Shown here: piece by piece, positions 54,374 through 64,000 of the stretch
How positions within the stretch are numbered: position 1 is the stretch's first letter
Layout: every line of letters starts with the position of its first letter
Assembly: GCF_029962835.1 (NCBI RefSeq)
Contig: NC_080582.1
Location: forward strand, 16,810,032-16,874,031
Length of the DNA: 64,000 bases
Source: Magnolia sinica
Taxonomy: Eukaryota; Streptophyta; Magnoliopsida; Magnoliales; Magnoliaceae
Direction of reading: 5' to 3'
Position numbers and translations under genes: made by a program
Notes under the pieces: model-generated
Seen by the model: the letters and a program-made list of their open reading frames with translations, nothing else
The model's database searches: none
What the model was told of the DNA's origin: nothing

Positions 54374-55079
54374 ATTGCCGGAGGTAGGTTTGCTAATTGC
54401 ACAAGCGGGCACATGTGACAATGGGGGAACATGTTTTATGGATGTTAGTTTTTTGTGTGGCTTTAAACGATTATTAGATCTTCTTCGTGAAAAATTAGGG
54501 CCGTCCGACACCTCAGGTGGACCACGGTATACAAAGTAAACTGACTGTAAGAACAATTTTTATGGCCGTTCATTTGTTTTAGATCATGTGGCCCACCTAA
54601 GAAATGAAACGGGCGAATTTCTAGGCAGAAGATCTAAAAGTGTTGCCCACATGACAGAAAGCTCCGATTTTCCCCGCATGTTAATAATGGCACGTGTACC
54701 TGAGGGTGGATGGGCTTTGCTAGCACACGCGTGTTATATAGCGTGATGACTGGGTGGACCGTGCGTTTGCCCACTCTAATACGAATTGAGTACGAAGTGC
54801 TGTCAATGGGTCAGGCTGGCCCAGTGGACTTTTGGCCCTGTCCTGCCTTTGGGCCGGGCTTAAATTGGAATGTTAGGCTTGAGAGCCAAGCTTGGGTTGA
54901 AATGTTAGGTCAGTTTCAAAATCAAGCCAATTATCCAAAAAAAACCCATCAGCCCGGCCATTAGGGTTTAAAAGGGTAATTTTGTAGTTTTTTGTATGTT
55001 GATGCTAAGATTTGTTTGTCCTGGACTGTCATGTACCTGTAAAACCAAATAACAATAGTGACCCTGGCTGTGACAGGAG
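54374..55079. other. Intergenic sequence, no gene seen
   Basis: No coding signal. It contains GGTGGACCACGG-type MITE phrases (about 54510) and a GGGCCGGGCTTAAAT patch (54850), but no element could be delimited. Confidence 0.35.
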
Positions 55080-55331
55080 ACCATTTATGTAACTGACACT
55101 ATGCTACTATAAATAAGAACTTCACCTACAGTGAAAGGTATGAACAAAAACCTTAGTTCTACTAGACCCGGAGTGCTAACAATGGTGACCTTGGCTGTGA
55201 CAAGGGACTATCCGATGCGGAAGTTAGAACAGACACTCCAGGTTTAATAGAACTAGAGTTTTTGTGCATATCTTTCGCCGTACGTGATGTTCTTATTTAT
55301 AGTAGCATAGTGGCAGTTACGTAGATGGTAT
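55080..55331. repeat. Inverted repeat with TATA-like arms
   Basis: Two arms of about 95 bp (55080-55174 and 55234-55331) are reverse complements with about 85 percent match by eye, around a 60-bp loop. Each arm carries CTATAAATAAGAAC and TAGTTCTACTAG/CTAGTTCTATTA. Transcribed, it would fold into a hairpin. Confidence 0.8.
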
Positions 55332-56189
55332 CTTTCCTACTTGGTAGGTGCATATTGTAAAGGAGACTCATTCTGGGTACGTCATGCTTATCATCCTAAG
55401 ATCCCGGACGAGGATCTCGAAGAGATCTTATCTTAACAACAACATCTCCAAGTGGTTGATCTCTGAGGAGCTAGGGGTCGATGACTAAGTCCGACCTCAT
55501 AAGCAAGGTGGTCAAGGTCCATGGTCGGTCTTTGATGACTGAGGATGACTTCAAGGTTGGCCTGATCGAAGTATCGTGGTTCGAGTAGGATCGTAGATAG
55601 TGGTCATGATCTTTGGTTAAGATCAGGTCGATGCTCAGCCGAGGTTGGGGTCTCTACTGGTGGTCGAGGCTCAGGCTGCTCATTGAGGTCATGCTCGGTA
55701 GTGGGGACTGATCTCTCCTCCATGCTTCGTGTTCTCTCTCATGGAGGGAGTGGGCTGACTCTCCTGCGTATTGTGTTCTTCCTCATGTTGGTCGTTTTAC
55801 TTGGTTTATTTTTACCCATAACAATTGCCCTACTTCCGATCGCTCTTCAAAAGCTTGAGAAGTAGATGTATTACAGGATTTCGCTCAAGTGCAGGAGCCT
55901 GTGTGCAAGTAGTCAGAGGTCGGGAACACTCGTCATTATGGTAAAAGAGGAAAAGACGGCGAGTGTGAGAATCGAGGTGAATCTACTAATGATACTCGAG
56001 TAGCTCGAGAAGGCATGCACAATGGCGGTGTCTCTTCGTTTCTGGATGGGTGGCTGGGCGACACATGTCTTTGCCTTCATGATCAGGCCCGTCTGTGAAC
56101 GGAAGAATGCCATGTAGACAGAGGCGTGAACCGTAGCGCTTCCTCGAATCGCGACAATAAATGCTGGCCATTAATGTCTTGACCAGGAA

Positions 56190-56202
56190 ACCTATATAAA
56201 GA
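56190..56202 (+). promoter_or_regulatory. Possible TATA box of a gypsy remnant
   Basis: CCTATATAAAGAG stands about 390 bases before the gag-like region on the same strand. It could be the LTR promoter of that element; no LTR ends were found. Confidence 0.35.
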
Positions 56203-56569
56203 GGGTGGGGTGCCTCAGCCCCCTTCATTTGCTTATCCTTCTGTGTTACTCTCTTTCTCCGTCGGATTAGGCGATTTTCGGTAAGTCGGAAATCCCCCTG
56301 TTTTCCATCTTTTCCAACGAGTTCTTCCATTTTCTGGCCATTTCTTCTCTTCTCTTTTTGTTTGCTCAAGATGTCAGACATCTCAGATAGGTTGTTGCTG
56401 TCAGGGGCGTTCCACGAGGAGTCTGAGCCCCTAAGCGAGGACTCCTGACTGGGCATCCCCTCTCTCGCATCTTCTGTAGTGTTGAGAGGCCAGGAGGTAG
56501 TGGTCCCTCTCCCCCCAGCAAGATCAGTTGTTTCACCCACTGCGAGGTCTTCTCAAAATGTTGGACCCT

Positions 56570-57862
56570 TTGGGTAGAGATTGGGGGATGTTGATTTGGT
56601 TAGGATTAGGTCGGAGTATCACATCCCCAAGTTGGTGGTGCAACGGACCCCTGAGCTCGAGGAAACTCCAAGTCACCCTCGAGAGGGTGAGGTGGCCATA
56701 TTCGTAATAGCCATGCAGTGTGGTCTCCGGCCCCCCTTCACCCCATAATAAGGGGAGTCACCATCGCTCCGAGGCTGGCCCCAGGTCAATTAATCCCAAA
56801 TGCTTGTTGGGCATTGTTTGGGACTTACATTTTGTGGCAACAGCTCGGGTAACCCAAACATCTGTGGATGAGTTCCTATACTTGTACATGGCGAAGTCCA
56901 ACCCTAACCACCGGGCCTGGTATTAATTCTCTACTTGGGCGAATAGGGGCCAAGTTCTCATCATCGACAACCCTTCATCCAATAAAGGTTGGAAGGATAA
57001 ATGGTTCTTTATGTCGGGGGAGTGGGAGGCCCTAGTGAGCTATGTGGGCAGGCTACGCTCTCATGTCCCCACCAGATTTACGCATCTAGGTCGAAAGTTT
57101 GTCGAGCTTTCAGACTTAGTAGATTTTGTGTAGTGATGTTTACTAATCGTAGTGTTGTTCGCGTGCAACTCTCCCTCGACCAGCCCAAACTTTTCTCGCA
57201 GCAACTTCAACAAATCGCCCACGCAATGAGACAAAGTGCCATGGATTGGAGTTGGAAGAGATTAATCACACCTCAATCTCTCTACCGGTTCGGCCTATCT
57301 TTAGTCGAGCCCTGGTCGACAGGTATAATGTAATTGGTTGAATTTAATATATATGTTTGAGACTTTATCTCTTATCCGACTTGGTTGTAATGCTCTTTGT
57401 AGTTATGTCGATCGTCCTCATCCCCCCAAGAAGATAAAAACTCCCTTCCACAGCTGACTTGGAGTGGCTGAGGAGGGTTGCCAAAAGGGGCACTTCCCTT
57501 CCTTCCACCAACCGAGGCGGATCTTCTGGCGCCACGGAGGGCAGGTCTGAGCCTGTCCTCGAGGTTCCAGTTGCCGAACAACCGTCTTTGGCAGCTGCAG
57601 TCAGGGTAATTCCTGAAGCCCCTCTCCATGGAGTTGCTCCTCAACTTACAGCTATAGAGGTCGTCAATTTAGAGCAGTCCTCAGTCTGGGATGAGGTTCC
57701 GGGTGAAGGGGCCTCTACTGCCCCTGCTCCCGATGTCGTCCTTCCCCGTGAAGCCGAGGAGGCCAGCGAGTTGAACTCCTCTCCCTCGGGTCATCATTCG
57801 CCCTTGCTAGATCAATGGGCAACCCGCCATGAGTTCGAGGAGGACATTTCTGCCCTTGTGGC
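56570..57862 (+). pseudogene. Gypsy-type gag-like remnant (PF04195-like)
   Basis: Pieces in three frames read RIRSEYHIPKLVV, GEVAIFVIAMQCGLRPPF, GQLIPNACWALFGTYIL, TSVDEFLYLYMAKSN and NPSSNKGWKDKWFFMSGEW. This order is that of the plant domain called putative gypsy-type transposon. It continues as a 138-codon frame rich in Ser, Gly, Pro and Glu (57459-57875). Many stops and frameshifts. Confidence 0.65.
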
Positions 57863-58676
57863 TGTCACGCCCTAAACTCGGAAACCGAGCTCACAAAATT
57901 CTCGATCGCTGAATCTAGCGCCGACAGCCTCCGTAGTACCCCATTATCGGCTCCCGGCACCTATACACCAGGTTCCGATCCTAGGATGCTACAAGGTGGA
58001 TTTCAAATCATCAGTTCAATTTTAGTGAGCATAACCAAAAGCATAACTCACGAACAATAAACACAAGAACACCATTACAAAATCCACTATGATAAAAAAC
58101 TTTAACTACAATGCGTCTGAAGGAAAATACAAGATAACAAAACTCCAAAGGGCTCGACCGCACACTCCTACTGCTGCTATGCTATGGCTGCGACCTGGCG
58201 TCACCTACACGCATCAATCGTGCATAAGCTTATAGAAAGCTTAGAGGGTGGTGTAAGTGTGTGCGCAATATAAGCGTGCTCAGAATGCAAGGTCAGAGTA
58301 ATGCGAGATCATGCGGATGAACACATATATGTAATCAGCCATACCAAGACCATACGGTGCAAATCATGAATATGATCGGCCACATCAAGGCCATGCGATG
58401 CAAAATGCAAGTCAAGCATGTCAATCCTTGTCCACATATCAATGCAGCTCCTCACTAGAACATCAAATCAGTGCGGTTCTCAGTATGGATAATCACCGGG
58501 GTCAAGTACACTCTACGCCAGCTTGCCGCCCCTATCCGGACGCACAACCGGGAGGGTGGAAGAGACCTCACTATCTACCTGTCAATATCAGGCCTGGCTC
58601 GTCAATAGCGGACCGATTCCTCAAGCTGGTCAAACTCAACCTAGAAATTGCCCCCTCACTTAGGCGGGTTGTTGAG
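57863..58676. repeat. LTR-like sequence starting TGTCACGCCCTAAAC
   Basis: TGTCACGCCCTAAACTCGG is a start seen in plant gypsy LTRs. The region has no coding content and includes a repeated phrase (CCATACCAAGACCATACGGTGC and CCACATCAAGGCCATGCGATGC). No matching second LTR or duplication was found. Confidence 0.45.
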
Positions 58677-58739
58677 TGTCGAATGTTGCATCTCAGACCC
58701 CAGTAATTGCCTGATTTTACGTACATGATAAGGTTTAAT

Positions 58740-59230
58740 GCCATATTTTAATCGTGTTTTTATTACAGGATGAAATCAGGAGTGTGTACTGAAAGATGAT
58801 GTTAAGAACATGGATTTGGCGCTCCAAAATTACCAGAGCACGGGATGGACTCCAGAAAACCAATAGTGAAGATTTTACACGCCTGGGATTGAGGAAAGCA
58901 AGGCAAAGGGGCTCGAAAAGGGTCCAGAATGCAAGATCACATGTTTCCCGCCATCCGATCAACTCGAAACTTCATACACGTGATGGGGACCATAAATTAA
59001 CCGTACATATTAAATTTCAGCCATTGACGATCTCGGGAAGTGGTCTAACGGCCAGATCAGCCCCTTAATTCATTAAGTGGGGCCCGCTGGATATCTGGAT
59101 ATACATCAATTTTGGTCCTGACGGTGGAAATAATATGAGAAAAAGGATGGACGGTGCGGATTTCTCGAAATCATCACAGTGGACCTATATCTATAGCATG
59201 TGTACACAGTGCACATGTGCACTGCTTGAG
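58740..59230. mobile_element. MITE, reverse copy of 20770-21300
   Basis: TTTAATCGTGTTTTTATTAC, CGGGATGGACTCCAG and CAGTGCACATGTGCACTG are reverse complements of phrases in the element at 20770-21300. Ends approximate. Confidence 0.6.
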
Positions 59231-59344
59231 CACCGAACGGACTAAAGTCGGTCAGCAGCGCTGACCCGACTTTCTTATTTCAAAAACGGAGATTTCCGTT
59301 TCAGCGCGCATAACGGACGGAAATCCATTTTTTTACGGACAGCT

Positions 59345-59963
59345 GTGGGCCCCACCGGTAGCACGTACGGTTAATCCAAACCGTTCATCGTGTAGAATGG
59401 CTCAATATCTACAAAACCATGTTTTCCGTTTATGCCCATACGTGCACACGTGTGAGCTACAGAGGTCATAAGCGGGCTGCCCTATAACGTTCAAAAAGAT
59501 CTCAGCATGATTCCTTCTCTGGGCCACGTCCACGCAAATTCAAAATCACCCATATGCGGTCGAAATTCCGTCCTGCATCCAATGGACGGCGTGGATTCCT
59601 GTGAAAAGTCCAATAATGGACCCAACCATCATCGCAGCGTCGGTTTGGCGTCCGCGAAACGCACGGACGCTGCCAGTTTTTGCGGAAATTAGTGGGCCCC
59701 ACTCGTCAACCTTCCGGAAGATCTGATCCGTCCATCGTGTAGAGGGCTTCGAGAGCTTCAAAATCATGTTGATATTCCTCGCCCATGCGTACACACGTGT
59801 GCGGTACAGAGGCCAAAAGTAGACTGCCCCGGGACGTTCAAAACCGAGTTTTTTTGAGATTTCTTCTGTGGGACGCGCTAATGGACCTCCGAATCCACCC
59901 ATTCTTGACTGAAATTTCGTTCTGAATCCAATGGACGGGGTGGATTTTCCAGAAAATACCTCT
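59345..59963 (+). repeat. Tandem repeat of about 348 bp in the LTR
   Basis: Two units, each starting GTGGGCCCCAC (59345 and 59693), share CATCGTGTAGA, ACACGTGTG, GTACAGAGG-type, GGACGTTCAAAA-type and TCCAATGGACGG phrases in the same order. They lie just upstream of the TATA box. Confidence 0.75.
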
Positions 59964-60045
59964 GTGGGGCCCACCGATCACGGCTGCAAAAATTTGTACT
60001 CCGAGTCCTTCTACGACTCTGCCACCGACCCCAGCCATCCAGCAG

Positions 60046-60057
60046 CTATAAAAGGGG
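60046..60057 (+). promoter_or_regulatory. TATA box of the Athila-like LTR
   Basis: CTATAAAAGGGG is a strong plant TATA element. It is placed about 840 bases before the LTR end, so RNA would start near 60080. Confidence 0.6.
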
Positions 60058-60895
60058 AGTTTTGGGCATGAGAAAGGCATTCAGAACCAGGGGATTCCAG
60101 ATCTGAAGCAAGGGAGAGAAGAAAGAGAAGAAAGAGAAGAGAGAGAGATTGTTTGGTTTGACGTTTTTTTTATGAATTTTATTTAATATTTTTTATGGAT
60201 TTTATGGGTCACTAATCTCTCAGCTAGGGCTGAGATGAAGCCCCTAATTTGATTAGCTCTTGTATTGGTTGATTTACTTTGAATATTAATTAATTTGTCT
60301 CTTTCTCTAAGTGGGCTTTATGGGTTTAAATTCTATACTTCTCCATCTATGAACTTGATTAAAGTATATATATGGATGTTGTTTGGATGCTTATTATAGG
60401 TGCTTGTGTCTGATCAAGAACAAGTTTCGTATAGAGGAAGACACAGGGTGCTTTAATGAATGTACATTCCATGTACCCGACCAAGGACATGGGATATGTC
60501 ATTCATGGCATTGCTTAAAGGAATTAGACAGTCTGTATGCCCGATTAAGGACACAGATTGTGCTTTCTCTATATAAGTGGTATCAATCTAGATCAAGGTG
60601 AATCAACAGACAAAACAAGGGTTAGGATAATTAGGGGTGGATTCGAAAGTCCTAGTGCTCTCTCTCTGATTGAATTTTCTTCCCTGTTCTTAATTAATTA
60701 TTTTTCATAAAATTGTGCTTAGTAATTCATTCCATTATTTGTTGGATTAGTTAAGGAGAATCATAGATTTGAATTGTGACGACCAGTCCTCGTGGGAACG
60801 ATCTCGTAATACGTACCGTATCTACATCTGATTCGTATACTTGCGAGTTTAAAAATCATTTAAATCGTGTTGGTTTAAATAAAACATCAAGTTTT

Positions 60896-60913
60896 TGGCG
60901 CCGTTGCCGGGGA
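60896..60913 (+). other. Primer-binding site, tRNA-Asp type
   Basis: TGGCGCCGTTGCCGGGGA is the primer site characteristic of Athila/Tat gypsy elements and sets the 3' end of the LTR just upstream. Confidence 0.9.
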
Positions 60914-61606
60914 CTGTTTCGGTCCAATTGGATTTAAGATTCTCTCTTATCATAATTCATAGTCTTAGGTTTTTTTACTACCTTTAGGTTAAATTTTTTT
61001 TTTTTTTTAGAAACTAACCTATTTCCTGTTTTGTAGGGACCTGACATACACTACTAATTTGGTAATCTCTTTCCAAATTTTCTATTTTTTTTTCTTTCTA
61101 ATTTCTATTTTTAGAATTAAGGTTTTATTTTTTTAGAAGTTTCTATTTCTAGGCTATTTTATTTTATTTTTAGAAATTTCCTATTTTCTAATTCTAGATT
61201 CTGATTCTTCTTTCAAGTAACTTTCTATTTTCTAGTTTTAGAAATTTTTCCCTTTTTAGAAACTAACTTAGTTTTTTTTATTTCTAAAATTACAAACTTT
61301 CTTTTTTAGAAATTAACCGTTGCTTAGGATTTTTTTTCCTAGCATTATTTTAGGAATTTAATTTATTTTTATTTTCTTTTTGTTTACAGGAATTGAGGAA
61401 GGAAGCTGCTAAATAACATTGTCTTCAAAAGGAGGAGCTCCCTATTCTTCATACATCAATCATCTCCTTTTCCGGGTTCTTTCTTCCCATTCTTATTTAC
61501 ATAGTTTTAACTTGTTTTAGAATCTCTTAGTTTCTAGGTCTAGTTTTATTTCTCTTAGGTTGCTTCTTAGTTTAGTTTTCTTTCTTACATTGCAATAACA
61601 TAGTTT
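60914..61606 (+). other. Athila-like untranslated leader
   Basis: T-rich leader with many TTTCTATTTTTAGAAA-type repeats (61075-61290) before the gag start. Long T-rich leaders are usual in this group. Confidence 0.6.
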
Positions 61607-63403
61607 ATGCTAGGACGTAGATCTCTGAATATAGAACTAGCACCGTTTGATCCTGAGATTGAAAGAACAATTCGTGAAAGATTGAGAAATAATCCTGTTG
61701 AAATGGCGAATGAGACTGAAGTTAAAGCTCTCAAAGATTATTCAGCTCCTGTCCAATTTAATGCGCCTTCATGCACAGTGTTGCCAACCACTACGGCAGC
61801 ACACTTTGAACTTAAACCTGGAGTCATACAATTGTTGCCATCCTTTTATGGATTGGATAAGGAGGACCCATATCATCATGTGAAAGAATTCTTAAACATT
61901 TGCTCCACCTTTAAGTTCCAAAACTTCTCAGACGATTGGATCCGCCTACGCCTGTTTCCTTTTTCTTTGAAGGATAAGGCGAAAGCATGGTTGAATTCTC
62001 TAGAAGTTGGATCTATCACTACATGGGACCAACTGTCTAAGAAGTTCTTAAACAAGTTCTTCCCCGTTCACAAAACCAATGCCCTCCGTAGAGAAATTAC
62101 TAACTTCACACAAAAAGAGGGCGAGTACTTTCATGAATGTTGGGAAAGATGGAAGGACTTGCTTCTTAAATGTCCTCACCATGGTTTTGAGAAGTGGCAA
62201 CAAGTTCAGTACTTCTATGACGGTCTGACACCACAAAACCGTCGCATGGTTGATGCCACCAGTGGAGGGTCATTCATGACCAAAAGTGATGTCGAAGCAT
62301 GGAACTTCTTTGAAACCTTGTGCGAAAATTCCCAGCAATGGGATTATTCAAATAGAGGTGACAGAAGTCCCCAACCACAAAAGAGAGGTGGTATATATGA
62401 GATAGGAGTCATACCAGAGCTGAGCGCCAAGCTTGATAACCTGACAAAGAAAGTTGATGCTCTGGTATTAAATAGTGGACCACCACAAACAGCTCAAGTC
62501 GAGGCATATGCCACATGTTCTAGTCCTGCCCATCCTATGCAGTCTTGTCCATCTGGTGCAGCATTCCCAGAACTTCTCTCTGAACAAGTTCATGCTATGA
62601 ACACTTTTCAAAAATCTGGGAATGATCCTTACTCGAACACATACAACCCAGGGTGGGCTAGACATCCAAATTTCTCTTGGGCAAAAGGACCACAACAAGG
62701 AGGACCATCTGGAAATCCTCTCATGCAACCGCACCTCCAAGTTGGCAGTCAACAACCTCAACAGTTTCCACAATATCAACAACTGCCTACACAATCAAGG
62801 AAACCATCTCTTGAGGATACACTTCATCTTTTCATGCAGAGTTCTCTCCAATTCCAAAAAGACACCCAACAAACCTTATTGGCCAACCAACAAAGCTTAC
62901 ATGCAAATGCACAATCCATTGCCAAGATGGAAGTACAAATGGGTCAACTAGCTGCCACATTGAGTGAGAGAGAGAAGGGCAAGTTCCCTAGCCAACCTGA
63001 GGCTAATCCAAAGGGACAGTATGAGATTGACTCTAATTCCAACCAAGGGCAATATCATGAACAGGCCAAATCGATCACTACCCTTAGGACAGGCAAGCAG
63101 ATTGATAACAGAATAGAGATGCCTGGGGATAACTCAAATTCTAAAACAGAAGATCAAGATGAAGCAGAGAGTCATACCAATGCATCCAAAGTCCAAAAGC
63201 TCTCTGACTCTCCAAGAGCCACTAACGTGCCACCTTATGTGCCCAAAGCACCCTTTCCTCAACGTCTGGCACCAATAAAGAAAAGAAATAACTTTGATGA
63301 AATCTTGGATGTGTTTCAAAAAGTGCAAGTCAACATCCCGTTGCTTGACGCTATCAAGCAAGTCCCTGCTTACGCTAAGTTTCTTAAAGATTTATGCACT
63401 TAA
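61607..63403 (+). CDS. Athila-like gag
   Basis: A 598-codon open frame from ATG at 61607. It holds the gag core at about residues 100-210 (LPSFYGLDKEDPYHHVKEFL, IRLRLFPFSLKDKAKAWL, HECWERWKDLLLKCPHHG), then a Gln/Pro-rich region and a C-terminal block ending QVPAYAKFLKDLCT. It forms the particle of the retrotransposon. TAA at 63401 ends it, although protease follows in the same frame, so the stop is probably a mutation of a single gag-pol frame. The frame is otherwise intact. Confidence 0.9.
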   Translation: MLGRRSLNIELAPFDPEIERTIRERLRNNPVEMANETEVKALKDYSAPVQFNAPSCTVLPTTTAAHFELKPGVIQLLPSFYGLDKEDPYHHVKEFLNICSTFKFQNFSDDWIRLRLFPFSLKDKAKAWLNSLEVGSITTWDQLSKKFLNKFFPVHKTNALRREITNFTQKEGEYFHECWERWKDLLLKCPHHGFEKWQQVQYFYDGLTPQNRRMVDATSGGSFMTKSDVEAWNFFETLCENSQQWDYSNRGDRSPQPQKRGGIYEIGVIPELSAKLDNLTKKVDALVLNSGPPQTAQVEAYATCSSPAHPMQSCPSGAAFPELLSEQVHAMNTFQKSGNDPYSNTYNPGWARHPNFSWAKGPQQGGPSGNPLMQPHLQVGSQQPQQFPQYQQLPTQSRKPSLEDTLHLFMQSSLQFQKDTQQTLLANQQSLHANAQSIAKMEVQMGQLAATLSEREKGKFPSQPEANPKGQYEIDSNSNQGQYHEQAKSITTLRTGKQIDNRIEMPGDNSNSKTEDQDEAESHTNASKVQKLSDSPRATNVPPYVPKAPFPQRLAPIKKRNNFDEILDVFQKVQVNIPLLDAIKQVPAYAKFLKDLCT

Positions 63404-64000
63404 AAGCGTAAGCAGAATGTTCATAAGAAAGTCTTCCTTGCAGAGCAGCTCAGCTCCATGATTCAACATAACACCTCTCCTAAATTTAGGGATCCAGGAG
63501 CTCCCACCATTTCTTGCGGCATAGGAGATCATAAGATCGGGAAGGCATTACTTGATTTAGGGGCGAGTGTCAATTTGTTACCATATTCGGTTTATGAGCA
63601 GCTAGGACTTGGTGAGTTGAAACCGACTAAGGTAACATTACAACTAGCTGATAGATCTGTCAAGGTGCCCCGGGGTGTTATTGAAGATGTGTTAATCCAG
63701 GTTGATAAATTTTATTTTCCAGTGGATTTCATAGTTATAGATACTCAGCCTGTCCAGAATCTTCATAGTCAGATCCCAGTCATTTTGGGTCGTCCATTTT
63801 TGGCCACATCTAATGCTATTATCAATTGCAGGAATGGAGTTATGAAATTGTCCTTTGGTAACATGAATATTAAACTCAATGTTTTTAATGCAGGACAACA
63901 ACCCTCAGATTTGGATGACATATTTGAAGTGGACATGATCGAGAGCCTTGTGCAGGACTCCTTCCGTACATCTTTTGAAGATCCTCTGGAGACCTGCTTA
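63404..64000 (+). CDS. Athila-like protease region, cut by window edge
   Basis: In the gag frame, without stops to the edge: VFLAEQLSSMIQHNTSPKF, the aspartic protease signature LLDLGASVNLLPYSVYEQLG (about 63550), VTLQLADRSVKVPRG and IPVILGRPFLATSNAII. The active site is DLGAS in place of the common DTGAS/DSGAS, as is usual in Athila. Reverse transcriptase should lie to the right of the window. Confidence 0.9.

Larger units (their letters stand above)
58677..60889 (+). repeat. Probable 5' LTR of Athila-like element
   Basis: The right end (AAAACATCA at 60889) is fixed by the primer site that follows. The left end is a guess at TGTCGAATG (58677). The region contains a MITE, a tandem repeat and a TATA box. 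Confidence 0.5.

Overview
The window is nuclear DNA of a flowering plant. It contains spliced exons of a eukaryotic gene, plant-type LTR retrotransposons (copia with Met-initiator primer sites, a chromodomain gypsy, an Athila-like gypsy), L1 and RTE LINEs, and many short inverted-repeat elements. The dense GGGCCCACCGTGATGT...CCATCCGTTTT palindromic repeats suggest a magnoliid-like woody angiosperm, but that is only an impression.

The single host gene I can support runs on the minus strand from the start codon at 49221 through at least twelve exons to 6041, and continues past the left edge. It encodes a phage-type (T7-like) organellar RNA polymerase, RPOT, probably the mitochondrial form. The exons are at 49221-48360, 45308-45105, 44855-44722, 44630-44564, 44359-44302, 43468-43342, 27592-27479, 26241-26110, 26021-25605, 24091-24042, 14643-14573 and 6125-6041. 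Nearly everything between 1 and 48359 is therefore intron, and the introns have been swollen by transposons: introns 6, 10 and 11 are about 15.7, 9.4 and 8.4 kb and intron 12 exceeds 6 kb. Exon 1 carries a frameshift near 48467 and two acceptors (exons 5 and 10) are one base out of phase, so this copy is either a young pseudogene or carries small assembly indels.

Layout from the left: 1-4876 an L1 LINE (+) in intron 12; 6372-13730 a complete chromodomain gypsy element (-) with 1.2-kb LTRs and a TATTA duplication in intron 11; 15222-21650 a second, internally deleted gypsy element (-) in intron 10, whose LTRs hold a hAT-like element carrying a piece of an SPL transcription-factor gene (15661-16765) and a second hAT-like element (19309-20029) for which the other LTR supplies the empty site; 27847-42800 a nest in intron 6 (an L1 LINE hit by a MITE and a copia element, then a hAT-like element hit by a second copia element, then RTE and L1 fragments); 42800-49221 the 5' exons with small introns; 49537-54373 a run of nine palindromic Mutator-like MITEs, some nested and three sharing one target sequence, lying directly upstream of the RPOT promoter; 55080-58676 an inverted repeat and gypsy remnants; and 58677-64000 the 5' LTR, primer site, gag and protease of an Athila-like element cut by the right edge.

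Apart from RPOT, all coding sequence seen belongs to transposable elements, most with stops and frameshifts. No tRNA, rRNA or CRISPR locus was found.
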